Shown piece by piece: positions 1 to 8,900 of a stretch of 53,460 nucleotides of DNA; the stretch's first letter is position 1; the number at the start of each line of letters is the position of its first letter. A program made the position numbers and the translations under genes. Source of the stretch: a virus; IMG/VR virus record IMGVR_UViG_3300032224_000722, positions 1-53,460 of that record, one strand, 5' to 3'. The notes beneath the pieces are model-generated. The model had not been told where the DNA came from. It did no database searches and was given only the letters and a program-made list of their open reading frames with translations.

Positions 1-459
1 ACGTGATCCGTTATCAAATTCAATTGACTGTTTGTTATAACTTGTAACACCACAGCGAATATGATCAGGGCATAATTCGTATGCGTAACGAATACGTTGC
101 ATAATTTCTTGTGCGCCTGTGTACTTGTGCGCCGCAATCAATAGGGTTTGATCTGGATTGAACATTGCATACCATAGCAAGTATCCAACTGCTGTTGTTG
201 TTTTACCGCTCTGACGCGGCAACATGTTTACGTTGAATCTAAAGTTGTGTAAACTGTCAACTAAGGAATCTTGATATCCGTAGGCTTGATACTTTATTTT
301 ACCGCGGGTAGGATGCTGGATTGAAAAGAAGTGTTTTAGGAAATATTTGTGTCCTGTTTCTAAATTGGAACACTCTTGAAGGTCAAGTAAATCTTGCTCA
401 CTGAACTTTACAGTCTTGTGTGCTGTTTTGATTAACGTTGTATCTTTGTTTAAGGACAT
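1..459 (-). CDS. gp17: Terminase large subunit gp17, N-terminal part (cut by window edge)
   Basis: This is the packaging motor ATPase/nuclease that pumps DNA into the prohead. The 153 visible residues run from ATG at 459 without a stop to the left edge, so the C-terminal ATPase and nuclease parts lie outside. A Walker A loop (PRQSGKTT, residues 81-88) sits in the T4 gp17 style with Arg-Gln before SGKT, preceded by a typical Q-motif-like segment (YQDSLVDSLHNFRF) and followed by LLWYAMFNPDQTILIAAHK, the usual beta strand after Walker A. T4 gp17 is about 610 aa, so roughly a quarter is present. It is separated from the upstream gene by a strong hairpin terminator (474-501). There is no Shine-Dalgarno sequence; a TTAAATA box ends only 5 nt before the ATG, so its mRNA may be leaderless. 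The family call is secure; the promoter is inference. Confidence 0.93.
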   Translation of the reverse strand, partial: MSLNKDTTLIKTAHKTVKFSEQDLLDLQECSNLETGHKYFLKHFFSIQHPTRGKIKYQAYGYQDSLVDSLHNFRFNVNMLPRQSGKTTTAVGYLLWYAMFNPDQTLLIAAHKYTGAQEIMQRIRYAYELCPDHIRCGVTSYNKQSIEFDNGSR

Positions 460-464
460 GCTTT

Positions 465-471
465 TATTTAA
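465..471 (-). promoter_or_regulatory. Late-promoter-like box before gp17
   Basis: On the minus strand this reads TTAAATA, 6 of 7 positions matching the T4 late core ATAAATA, and it ends 5 nt before the gp17 ATG. It lies just past the terminator at 474-501, where a new promoter would be needed. If used like a T4 late promoter, transcription would begin at or beside the start codon. The short AT-rich motif could occur by chance. Confidence 0.35.
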
Positions 472-473
472 TG

Positions 474-501
474 AAAAAAATAGGCTCCGAAGAGCCTATT
501 T
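474..501 (-). terminator. Rho-independent terminator with TTCG tetraloop
   Basis: On the minus strand a perfect 10-bp stem (AAATAGGCTC / GAGCCTATTT) closes a TTCG tetraloop and continues into a T tract, seven T in total counting the stem end. It follows the stop of the 338-aa gene (520) and precedes gp17 (459), so it ends the gp18-to-338-aa side of the unit and insulates the terminase gene. Confidence 0.9.
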
Positions 502-519
502 GGAATACTATATTATAAA

Positions 520-1536
520 TTAATCGTATTTGTTATATTTGTCACGGACTTTATCTAAATCCTTGCCTTCTTTGCCTGCCTTAGCTAGAGCCTTCATACC
601 TTCTTTACCGTATTTCATCATGCCTTTTGCGGCCTTGCTCATTGTTTTCTTTTCGCCTTCGTTTACAAAGTCTTTATATTCGGACATTAGTTTTTCAGCT
701 AGACCAGGTTCGGCTGATTTAACTGTTTCAGTTGCGTGTGCCTTTAATGGATTGTCGCCACCACGTGCTGGAACTGTTTCAAAGTCACGTAGTCTGTTGA
801 TCACATCTGCAAATGCATTTGGATCATAAGCACGAGTTTGTTCTTTTGGGCTGTTGTCAAATAAACGTAGTTCTTCAGCTACGTCAAAATCTTCTGGATC
901 TTTCTCGCTTAGTTCATCTGCCATATCACGGACTTGGTCTGCCATAGCACCGACGTCACCGTTGGTTGGAGACTTGTCATCTACTTCGTGATCAATTTGA
1001 CCGCTAAAGTCTGCACCTATATCAGCGCCTAAGCCAGCACCCATTTCTGCTTCTTCATCTTCGATACCATCAATGTGACTTAATGCCTTGGCAATGTCAT
1101 TTTGTGGGCCGTCTTGTCCCATTGGCTCAGCTGTTAATGGTCCTTGACCTAAATGGTCTGGAGTACCTAAATGATGACCAGCATCTTTAACGCCTGCTAG
1201 GTTCATGATTTGTGTAAGCATACTAGCTACTTCATCGCCACTTGCGGCTGACGCATTTAAGCTAAAACTTGCTGATGGTTTTTGTTGCATACCCATTGGG
1301 CTTGGACCACCCATAATGCTCGGCATACCACATTCTGCAATACCTTCGTTCAAGCCTGAAAGTTTTTGTAGTTCTGCGATGCTGATTTGTTCAGTTACAA
1401 CAGTTTCACCTGTGTAGTTGTTCAAGCCAGTAACAGCGTTTTTACCGTTGAACTCTTGTTCTTGTGAAGCCTTTACAACGTTAGGATTGTTAGAATCCAA
1501 CTCTGCTAGGCGTTTCATTACGTCGATCATTTGCAT
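520..1536 (-). CDS. Acidic, low-complexity T4-like phage protein of unknown function (338 aa)
   Basis: I do not recognise a defined fold. The protein opens with a helix-like MQMIDVMKRLAELD. A Gly/Met/Ala-rich stretch follows (about residues 70-120), then a strongly acidic middle (about 155-240, many Asp/Glu and DE pairs). It ends in a very basic Lys/Ala/Gly-rich tail (KKTMSKAAKGMMKYGKEG) that finishes KVRDKYNKYD. Such a split of acidic middle and basic tail suggests a disordered scaffold or DNA/protein-binding accessory. It lies 2 nt after the 196-aa gene, with a good SD (AAGGA) inside that gene's 3' end, and is the last gene before the terminator. Its place between gp16 and gp17 suggests a role in head assembly or packaging; this is inference. 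Confidence 0.8.
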   Translation of the reverse strand: MQMIDVMKRLAELDSNNPNVVKASQEQEFNGKNAVTGLNNYTGETVVTEQISIAELQKLSGLNEGIAECGMPSIMGGPSPMGMQQKPSASFSLNASAASGDEVASMLTQIMNLAGVKDAGHHLGTPDHLGQGPLTAEPMGQDGPQNDIAKALSHIDGIEDEEAEMGAGLGADIGADFSGQIDHEVDDKSPTNGDVGAMADQVRDMADELSEKDPEDFDVAEELRLFDNSPKEQTRAYDPNAFADVINRLRDFETVPARGGDNPLKAHATETVKSAEPGLAEKLMSEYKDFVNEGEKKTMSKAAKGMMKYGKEGMKALAKAGKEGKDLDKVRDKYNKYD

Positions 1537-1538
1537 AA

Positions 1539-2129
1539 TTATTTCCTTGGATCATAGTCGGATTGTTGTACCGGACTAGTTGTGTTTTCCTTAGAGTCAG
1601 TGTTATATTGAACTTCTTTCTCTTTGGGAATTTGTTGGCCTTGCTCTTTGCGTTGGGCCTTAATTGTGTCATTCAATGCTTTTACAAAGCTCAAATTGTA
1701 TTCTGTGCCGTAGTATTTTTTACTGTCTACGCTTGGTGCTTCTTTAAAATCAGGATCTTGTAGTAGTGTACCTTCATGTGCCGCTTTAGGTGCTTGATAC
1801 TCTTCTGTTGGTTCAAATGGGTTGCGTACTACTATTTGGTCTCTGCCTATTCTTAAATTAGATGATAGATATTCATGAAGTTCCCACTGTGTTGTAGGAT
1901 AGTCTAAACTCACTTCGTAAATATTAACTTCGGCATGTTTGATTAATGGGAAGTCTAATGGAACTGATTGAATCGGTGTTTTGCCTGTTTTTTTGAAACT
2001 AGCTACTTGGAATTTTTGTAATAGTGCTTCTAGCGTTTTTTCGCTATCAGCAGATACGTCTCCGGCAATCTTGACTTTGAAGTCAAAAGTGCGTTTGCTT
2101 TCTGTTAAGTGTTCTTTAAATGATCTCAT
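1539..2129 (-). CDS. Conserved T4-like phage protein of unknown function (196 aa)
   Basis: The N-terminus MRSFKEHLTES resembles the short MxSFKEFLTE leader common on T4-type head-related proteins of aquatic phages. Residues 14-105 look like a compact alpha/beta domain (alternating strands FDFKVKIAG, VNIYEVSLDY, QIVVRNPF), while the last 60 residues are polar and probably disordered (KEQGQQIPKEKEVQY, then Ser/Thr/Gln). I recognise no catalytic motif. It starts 21 nt after the gp16 stop with SD AGGGAA and is followed 2 nt later by the 338-aa gene, so the three are probably one transcript. A head or packaging accessory role is inferred from context only. Confidence 0.8.
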   Translation of the reverse strand: MRSFKEHLTESKRTFDFKVKIAGDVSADSEKTLEALLQKFQVASFKKTGKTPIQSVPLDFPLIKHAEVNIYEVSLDYPTTQWELHEYLSSNLRIGRDQIVVRNPFEPTEEYQAPKAAHEGTLLQDPDFKEAPSVDSKKYYGTEYNLSFVKALNDTIKAQRKEQGQQIPKEKEVQYNTDSKENTTSPVQQSDYDPRK

Positions 2130-2150
2130 GTTTATCAGTTCCCTGGTATA

Positions 2151-2639
2151 TTATTTATTCATATTTTTAAGTTTTTCCAGGAGACTATTACGGTCAGAAA
2201 TGACGTAACCTTCCCCTTCGACCATGCCATCGTCTGACGGGCCGTTTTTCTTATCAATTGCCAGTTTCTTAAGCTGTAGATCTATCATTTTTAGCTTTTT
2301 ATCAATCTTATTGGATTTAGCTGTAATTGCGGCCTGTAACATAGTACCAGCTACTTCGAACATGCGAGCACCGTATCGAGCTTCTACATTCATACCTAAA
2401 TCCATTAGATCATCATATGCTTGCTCTGCTTTCGCGGCTAAACCATCTAGCTCAGAGTCGCTCATATCGCCCAATCCACGTACTTGCGGTAGGGCGGCCG
2501 ATATCTTATCAAACTGTTCTAGATTTTGTTGTAGATCAACGTGCTGTATTTCAGCCATTTCAATAGACTCCGGTTTTGCAACAGGTTCTATCTTTTTAGT
2601 AGGTTCTATGTCCAGTAGTTCTTCGAGCTTTTTAGTCAT
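2151..2639 (-). CDS. gp16: Terminase small subunit gp16-like
   Basis: The small terminase subunit recognises phage DNA and stimulates the gp17 ATPase. The 162 aa match T4 gp16 in length (164 aa) and plan: an N-terminal MTKKLEELLDI leader and polar linker, then a long central helical pair (about residues 62-125) rich in Lys, Ala and Met and ending IDLQLKKLAIDKK, then a short polar C-terminus with SDRNSLLEKLK. The core segment EARYGARMFEVAGTMLQAA corresponds to the gp16 family pattern RxYEVxGxLI. It lies 8 nt after gp4 and upstream of gp17 in the same direction, as expected, although two extra genes and a terminator separate it from gp17. Its SD is weak (AAGTAAAG). Confidence 0.72.
   Translation of the reverse strand: MTKKLEELLDIEPTKKIEPVAKPESIEMAEIQHVDLQQNLEQFDKISAALPQVRGLGDMSDSELDGLAAKAEQAYDDLMDLGMNVEARYGARMFEVAGTMLQAAITAKSNKIDKKLKMIDLQLKKLAIDKKNGPSDDGMVEGEGYVISDRNSLLEKLKNMNK
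2152..2159 (-). promoter_or_regulatory. Late-promoter-like box AATAAATA
   Basis: On the minus strand this is AATAAATA, 7 of 8 matches to the T4 late core TATAAATA, about 22 nt before the 196-aa gene's ATG (2129), with an AGGGAA SD in between. It overlaps the gp16 stop codon, so it could also be fortuitous AT-rich sequence. Confidence 0.35.
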
Positions 2640-2647
2640 AACTTTAC

Positions 2648-3088
2648 TTATCGTTTCTTTTTACCAGTATGGAAAATATCGGCTTCTGTTAAGACTCTGA
2701 ATGTAATGCCGCGGCCGCGAGCCCATTGTCGTGCCATTTCCCATTTAACTTGATTACGTACAAACTGTCCTTGATTGTAAGGATTTTTACCAACATTTTC
2801 TATCATAGTTTGATTCATTGGTTTTACTTCCCAAATCTCACTATGTTTCTTTTGCTTTTTATCAACATATACAACAAGAAAATCTGGAACATAAACTGTT
2901 TGCTTTCCTGTTAACGGATCTCTATATGGAATTTTAACTGCTTCGCTAGCCCACTGCTCTATGGATGCATTTTCATCGCACATCTTCATCACAGCGGCTT
3001 CCCAACTGCTACGATAGTACGGTGTGCCACCGCCTATATATTTTTCTGGGTTCTTTAATACGTAAGGACCCCGTGCTGTATTTCTCAT
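2648..3088 (-). CDS. gp4: Head completion protein gp4-like (PD-(D/E)xK nuclease fold)
   Basis: In T4, gp4 (gp50.4) acts on the packaged head before tail attachment. The 146 aa have the family's hallmarks: KNPEKYIGGGTPYYRSSWE at the N-terminus with a conserved Glu (E30), then VPDF with Asp69, then WEVKP giving Glu87-x-Lys89. E30...D69...E87-x-K89 is the pattern of PD-(D/E)xK nucleases of the TnsA type, so nuclease activity is plausible. The C-terminal NQVKWEMARQWARGRGITFRVLTE matches the family's conserved end. Its start abuts the stop of the upstream 124-aa gene (TAAATG), implying translational coupling. Length and motif order are intact. Confidence 0.88.
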   Translation of the reverse strand: MRNTARGPYVLKNPEKYIGGGTPYYRSSWEAAVMKMCDENASIEQWASEAVKIPYRDPLTGKQTVYVPDFLVVYVDKKQKKHSEIWEVKPMNQTMIENVGKNPYNQGQFVRNQVKWEMARQWARGRGITFRVLTEADIFHTGKKKR

Positions 3089-3463
3089 TTATGCTAAAAT
3101 ATTTCTTTGTACAGTTGCCACAGGAATAAATGTTTGTGCCATTCCAAGACTGCTTGATTTAAATCTATTGTAGTTTAGTAACTCTGTAACTAATGCAGAT
3201 ATCTGCACATTGTCTAATCCACCGAGGGTGTCGATAATTTCAAAAGGTTTATAACCATCTAGTTTAGCTTGTTTCATAATAATATATGAAATACTTTCTG
3301 AACTATGTTTATCAAATCCTCTGCTTTCAAAAAATCCAACACACGCATCGATAGTTGCCGCATCTAATGCTACAATAGGACTGCCGTATTGGTTGAATAA
3401 TTGGACAGTGGCTAGCGCACTATCTGTAGTTTTCATTTGAGGAATATTATTATATGTTGTCAT
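3089..3463 (-). CDS. Small conserved T4-like structural-region protein (124 aa)
   Basis: This resembles a small protein conserved in aquatic T4-like phages next to gp4 and the large tube-like protein; its function is unknown. The recognisable core is FFESRGFDKHSSESISYII followed by KQAKLDGYKPFEIIDTLGG and LVTELLNYNRFKSSSLG, mostly helical, with a short strand-like end VATVQRNILA. The start codon shares one base with the preceding stop (TAATG at 3461-3465) and the stop abuts the gp4 ATG, so it is tightly coupled to both neighbours. A virion or tail/baseplate assembly role is inferred from position. Confidence 0.78.
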   Translation of the reverse strand: MTTYNNIPQMKTTDSALATVQLFNQYGSPIVALDAATIDACVGFFESRGFDKHSSESISYIIMKQAKLDGYKPFEIIDTLGGLDNVQISALVTELLNYNRFKSSSLGMAQTFIPVATVQRNILA

Positions 3464-5211
3464 TATACACTCCAGTTGTCTGCAATATTAACCGATGCGG
3501 TAGCAACTACCGGTTGTGCTGTTACATTCGAATCCTGATTTCCTGCTACGTTTAATGCGGCACTGGCATCTTTCGGTCCCGTAGTATCTGTGTCTTTGGC
3601 CAGTGTCGGATTTTGTATGGAGGCAGAGTTAGCTGTAGTTATTGCATTCGCGATTAATGTCTGATTTGATTGTAGTACTGCAAGATTGCCTTTTAATTTT
3701 TCAGGATCTTGATATCCTTGTGAAGCGTATTGTGCATTTACTTCGTCGACTGCGGCTTGGCCACCTTTGGCTTGAGCAGATGCAACAGCTTGCTGATATG
3801 CGGCTTGCTGTGTAGTCGCGGCATCAATTTGATTTTGCATGTCATCAATAGATGAAGAATTTTGTATGGCTAGCGACTGTAACGTAGCCACGCTGGCTCC
3901 AGTTAGTATAGCAGTATCTATAGGAGACACGCCTGCACCTTGCCCAGCAGAAGCGATTCGACTAGTTGTTCCGTTAGTATTATCCTGTGTAGCACTCGAT
4001 CCAGTTACAGCTTTTTGTGTTGCTGAAGTTTCTCCGTTAGTACTCGAGTTTCCTCCTTTGAAGATACTCAGCGCCGCACCGACCGCACCAGCACCAATTC
4101 CGCTCGGCGCACCTGATGGAATATTTCCTCGAAGACCGATAGTTCCTAATACTCCGCCTAGCATACTGTAACCTTCTGCCTTAATTCCGGCCGCATTTAA
4201 TTTGCCTGCATTACCGACTAGATTAGCAACACCAAGTGCGGTGCCCAATATAGAAGTTGGTCCAGTATCATCCCCACCAAATATCGATTCAGCGCCTGCA
4301 ATAATACCACCAGGCCCGAATAGTGTGCCTGTACCACCGCCCTGGATACTTAACGGACTAGGTGTAGTATCATAATGGAATGTAGCAAAGCCAGGCGGAT
4401 TATCTCTTTTAACTTTTCCTTTTCCATAAAATACTGTTTCGTATTGTACGGCCATTTTGTTTTCTGACAAAGTATTTTGTGTTTGATCTAAGTGTGCATG
4501 ATCCCAGGATGTTACTAATGGGTTAATTAGTATATATGAGTTGAACACTGATCTGTTTAATTGATATAGGATAATAGCACGAAAGAACGGTTCACCTTGG
4601 TTGTTGTTTAATCCGTACGCATTAGGCGGTACAGGAGTTGTTGGTGCGTATTTTGTATTTCCGTATGCAGGATTTGTTGCTCCATTGGCAGAATCTGTTG
4701 TTGGACTGCTCGCACTTGCGTATCCGCTGTCTGCATAGTAGTATCTAAAATAACTTTGCCACAATTCGTTTGTGGTGTTACTCATATCGTCGTGGAAATT
4801 AATTGTTACCGGACTGTAATTTATTTTTGTTTGAATATTTGTATGTCGGTTGTACTGGTTTAACTGTTCTGTTTGAATTGTAAATTTTGGTAAGTCAACT
4901 GCCTTAACTAACATCCCAGCTTCTAGATTTTGATTCTTTCCATTGGACAGCACTCCCTTTACGTTTGCGCCGCCCAATACTTGGCCTATGGTACCTAGTA
5001 AACTACTCGATTTTCCAGCGCCTTGTGATATCGCTGTTTGTGCTTTGGGATTAATAACAAAATACGCATAATACATCCACCCTGCTTTAGGAGTGAGTGC
5101 ATACATGTTGTCTGTGTAAAGTCTAGCGGCATGCTGGAAGTCACCCATTGTCCCTTTAGGATGGGTAGCACCTGAAAAGACACTAGATAGAAAGTCACGT
5201 ATTCCTGGCAT
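3463..5211 (-). CDS. Large tail-tube/baseplate-like virion structural protein (582 aa)
   Basis: The N-terminal half (about residues 1-275) looks like the T4-like tube-initiator/baseplate-tube group: MPGIRDFLSSVFSGATHPKG, then LPKFTIQTEQLNQYNRHTNI and QTKINYSPVTINFHDD, which resembles the gp19 tube beta-sandwich core, then INPLVTSWDHAHLDQ and VQYETVFYGKG. The C-terminal half is Gly/Ala/Ser-rich low complexity (about 280-430) followed by a Gln/Ala coiled-coil-like stretch (about 450-530). It could be the gp48/gp54 counterpart (baseplate tube initiator) or another tube-like protein; I cannot decide. SD AAGGT lies about 12 nt from the ATG, behind a CTAAATA box and just past a terminator, so it heads its own unit with the 124-aa gene and gp4. 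Confidence 0.8.
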   Translation of the reverse strand: MPGIRDFLSSVFSGATHPKGTMGDFQHAARLYTDNMYALTPKAGWMYYAYFVINPKAQTAISQGAGKSSSLLGTIGQVLGGANVKGVLSNGKNQNLEAGMLVKAVDLPKFTIQTEQLNQYNRHTNIQTKINYSPVTINFHDDMSNTTNELWQSYFRYYYADSGYASASSPTTDSANGATNPAYGNTKYAPTTPVPPNAYGLNNNQGEPFFRAIILYQLNRSVFNSYILINPLVTSWDHAHLDQTQNTLSENKMAVQYETVFYGKGKVKRDNPPGFATFHYDTTPSPLSIQGGGTGTLFGPGGIIAGAESIFGGDDTGPTSILGTALGVANLVGNAGKLNAAGIKAEGYSMLGGVLGTIGLRGNIPSGAPSGIGAGAVGAALSIFKGGNSSTNGETSATQKAVTGSSATQDNTNGTTSRIASAGQGAGVSPIDTAILTGASVATLQSLAIQNSSSIDDMQNQIDAATTQQAAYQQAVASAQAKGGQAAVDEVNAQYASQGYQDPEKLKGNLAVLQSNQTLIANAITTANSASIQNPTLAKDTDTTGPKDASAALNVAGNQDSNVTAQPVVATASVNIADNWSV

Positions 5212-5236
5212 ATTAAAATATTACCTTATTGTGAAG

Positions 5237-5243
5237 TATTTAG
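5237..5243 (-). promoter_or_regulatory. Late-promoter-like box CTAAATA
   Basis: On the minus strand this reads CTAAATA, 25 nt before the ATG of the 582-aa gene and directly downstream of the gp19 terminator, where a promoter is expected. The same CTAAATA occurs before the sheath gene (9374-9380), which supports a shared late promoter type. Confidence 0.45.
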
Positions 5244-5247
5244 TCGT

Positions 5248-5278
5248 AAAAAAAGACCCAGGTAAAACTGGGTCTTTT
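5248..5278 (-). terminator. Rho-independent terminator after gp19
   Basis: On the minus strand an 11-bp perfect stem (AAAAGACCCAG / CTGGGTCTTTT) with a 6-nt loop (TTTTAC) runs into a T tract, seven T counting the stem end. It lies 20 nt after the gp19 stop (5299). Because the stem arms begin and end in A/T runs, it could also stop transcription from the other strand. Confidence 0.9.
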
Positions 5279-5298
5279 ATATTGTACTTGACTAAGAA

Positions 5299-5925
5299 TT
5301 AACCCGAAGCCAATGTGCCTAGTGTACGACCAACTGCTGTACCAATACCAATTGGGTTTCCGGCTGTGTCTGTTTGAATTGCGTTGTCAAACTTAATAGA
5401 CATACTAATATCTAATGCTTCTGAACTTGAGTAGTCTACTTGTTGGTATGTAATATCAGTTACGTAACAACCAATTAATTGGAATGTTTCTAAAACTGTT
5501 GGATCATATGCTCCGTTACCACCGTCTAAGATTTCGATTACAGTTGAAAACTTGTAATCAATACCTGAACTTGCACTTGCTTGCTCATAGAAGTCAAATT
5601 GCTTCTGAATCTGTTCGCCACATAACTTGCTTACTGCACTAGATTGATCATCACGTACAACTAGTGTAATCGGATCCCATGTGTATTTGCCAGCGTAGTT
5701 AACCTTTGAGTTATAAACATGAAGTTCTATATTTTCAAAGGTAACCTTTGGACGAGTTACGTTCATTACCTGCTTGGTGATTTCAGTTGTTGGCTTTGTG
5801 ACACCAAAATTCTGAAGTTGCACTCTAAAGCGATATTTCAGCTTTGGCATCAACAAGCCTTGACTGCTTGCACTTTGGCCTGCTGGTAATGGAACTGATA
5901 ATTTACTTAAACTTGCGATTGCCAT
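5299..5925 (-). CDS. gp19: Tail tube protein gp19
   Basis: This is the major tail tube subunit, forming the inner channel surrounded by the sheath. The 208 aa (T4 gp19 is 163) show the family's beta-sandwich signatures: PKLKYRFRVQLQNFG, VTRPKVTFENIELHVYNSK and GKYTWDPITLVVRDD near the middle, and the late YQQVDYSSSEALDISMSIKF, the conserved strand with Asp before SS. It directly follows gp18 (33-nt gap) as in T4, with a strong SD (AAGGAG) 9 nt before the ATG, and is followed by a terminator. A high expression level is expected from the SD and position. Confidence 0.95.
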   Translation of the reverse strand: MAIASLSKLSVPLPAGQSASSQGLLMPKLKYRFRVQLQNFGVTKPTTEITKQVMNVTRPKVTFENIELHVYNSKVNYAGKYTWDPITLVVRDDQSSAVSKLCGEQIQKQFDFYEQASASSGIDYKFSTVIEILDGGNGAYDPTVLETFQLIGCYVTDITYQQVDYSSSEALDISMSIKFDNAIQTDTAGNPIGIGTAVGRTLGTLASG

Positions 5926-5958
5926 CTTAAATGCTCCTTATTCCTATTATTTAACCTA

Positions 5959-8900
5959 TTAACCACCTGTTGACATCGAACCTAAATTGCCGGAAGCAAT
6001 AGCACCTGTATTCAACAAGCGAACTGGAACATAGATAAATTCCACTGCCTTGACTGGTTCAATTGCGATGTCAACCCATAACTCTGATCTATCAATTCTA
6101 GCAGGTGTATTATTGCTAGTATCGCAAACTACCAAGTAGTCATAGATTGCACGTTGTCCGACAAGTTCTAACAAGAAGCTGTCTACTGCGTTTTTAACTT
6201 CGCTACGTGTAATTTGATCGTTTGGTTCAAATAAGTATGGGCTTACTAAAATGCCTAACTGTCTACGTAGATATGCAACTAAGCGAGCAACGTTAATACG
6301 ATCTAACGAGCTAGCCGCAGGAGCACGGGTGTAATTACCAAAGTTAACAATTCCAGAACCTGTTAGAGTTGGGATTGGATTTACTTTAGTTTTTGCTAGT
6401 ACATCACGCAATGCTTGTGGCAATGCTGTTGTATGGAACTCGCCGGTTTGTCCGTCGATGTAACCAACTGAAGTAGCGTTATCTACATTACCGCGGCGTA
6501 CACCAGCTGGTGCAAACCATTCGTATGATTTAGCATCGCTGTTGATGAATGTACGTAGCATCATGTGGCTTGGCGGAACAACAATATAGTTTCCTGTATT
6601 ATCATTTGTGAAACCACTTGGATAGAAGAATGCCATATAGTCGTCATAACTTGTAGCACCAGTGTCGCCGTTATCAAATGCGCCGTTAGTGTTTAAGCCC
6701 CACGCTTGTAAGTCGGTTCCGTTCGCTTGTAAGCGGAATGGTGTATCACCAATTACAAAAGCTGTTTGTCCGCGGTCTGTGTTCATCGCAATTAAGTTTT
6801 GTACTGCTTCTGGATATCCAGGAGCGGCAATTAAGTTGAACACTAAACTGTCTGTATCACGAATAGTTTGGTTTGTATCGATTAGAGCTTTTAGAGCCGC
6901 TACTACGAAACCACGTTGTGCGTGACGACCAAATGAACCTGCACCATCTGGACGATTTGGACTTACAGTTACCCAACGTGCTGTTGCGTATGCTGTTGTT
7001 GAGTTTGAGCCATCCATTGGTTCTGTGTAACGTGGGTTAACACCGTTGTTAGCATAGATATTAATGTAATTTGCTTCGTAACGTTTTACGTTGAATCCTG
7101 AACGACGTAGATTGAACAAACGTGTACCACGTGGATAACCACCTGGATCTGGAGCGTCTGGATCTAAGAAGTCTGATCTTAATAGTGAAGCAATTGAAGA
7201 CTGCGCAGTTGTATAACCGTTTACGGCCCAACGTGCATCTGCAAACACCCAACCATTTGGACTTGTTTGATCTGTTGAATCTTGTTTGACCCACTTCAAT
7301 GTATTGCCGTTGTAAACATAAATGTCTAAACCATACATTTCGATATCTGAACGATCGATCCAAATCTCACCATCTGCAAGTGCTGTCTTGCCATCGCTCT
7401 GTGTTGTTGGGCGAGTAGAACTGATAATTGGACCATTTGGATCTGTTGCTGGGAATACATTTCTGTAACCTTTCCAATGTGTACCATCGTTGTACATGAT
7501 ATCAGCTTGGTCAGTAATACTGTCGTACCATAATGTGCCATCTGATGGAGGAGTTACAGGGGCATTCGGAGCCGCTGTAGTAATCAATGGGGCCCAGTTA
7601 CTTGCACGATAGTCAAATCCGTCTGGTTCGTTATCACCTAGGTGATAGAAGTTAGTCGAATATGCATTTGTCGGTTGATGTTGATCCCATGCTGTAAAAC
7701 CAATATTACCTAATACGTTGTTGGCGTCATTGAATTTGATATCGCCACCGGTTGCATGAGTGATTGTAATTGTATCATCACTGTTATGATGTGCTGTAAC
7801 GTTTGTTAGGCCAGCGGAGTTAATTGCTGTTACAACTGCACCAATCCATGTCTCTCCTGTTGTAGGAGTTTGAATTGTTACTGTAACTGGATTACCGTAG
7901 TTTAGTTGACCAACTAAAGTTTCTGCAATTTGCATTGTTGTTCCGTTAACTAGTACTGGAGCAACTGCTAGTGCCTTGCTTGTAATAGTTGTTGGAGCAA
8001 CTGCCGCACGTCTTTGAATTTCAAAGTTTAATGTAATCGGGCGTTGTGTTGAAGTACTTGCAAATCCGTCACCGTGATCATAATTAGCTTCGATAAACAA
8101 TGTTCCTACTGGAATATTTGTTCCGCCACCTGTCTTATCAATGTTGTATAATGCAGATGCGCTGGTATTGTAGATAGGCGCCGCAACTTGCGTAAATGAT
8201 TGCGTGTTGGCAGAGTACTGTTTAATGATCCAATGAGCACCACTATTTGGACTTGTTGTTTTTAAGTAAACAGATCCACTTGGTGCTGAACTGTAGTTAG
8301 GATATTGTGTATGCGGAGCAACAGTCATCTTTGGTCCTGCGTAAACACCTGCAGGAACTCCTAATGTTGCTAATGTTGTTGCATTACCTGCAACAGTCAA
8401 GCTACCTGGATATAAATCTGTGTACAACTCTATCTTACCTGAGCTGTTTGCTTTTGCGCCAATACCTTTTGAATGTAATGTGCTGTTAATACTTGCGGCA
8501 ATGCTTGCTACTGTACTTGCTGTTGTAACAGTAATTGAATTACCGTTAATTGTAACAGCGCCAGGAGAAGCTGAAAACGCTGGGTTACTTGATGTACCAG
8601 TAACTGCTGGCCAGCTTGTTTGCCATGTTGTTGAAACAAATGTTGCATTGTTGGCAGGGGATGCAAATGCTGTTTCACCGCTTGAACCAACTTGCACCCA
8701 GTTACCATTACTGTTTTTGTAATACGTGCTATTCATATCCATTGTATCTAATACAACTGCATATGAACCATTAGTACCTAAACTTGGTTTTGGAGTTACG
8801 CCATCTGCGCCGGCGGTGTTATTTGCACGATTTGAAGAGTCAATAACGATAGGAGTTTTGTTAGCAAATGTGCCTGTTGCAGAATTCCATTCAAACAAAC

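Noticed and set aside
3839-4171. Plus-strand frame within the 582-aa gene
   Set aside because: It is antisense to a Gly/Ala-rich part of a well-supported gene and has no SD.
7061-8708. Short minus-strand frames inside the sheath gene
   Set aside because: They are other-frame readings of sheath coding; the main frame carries the conserved sheath ends.
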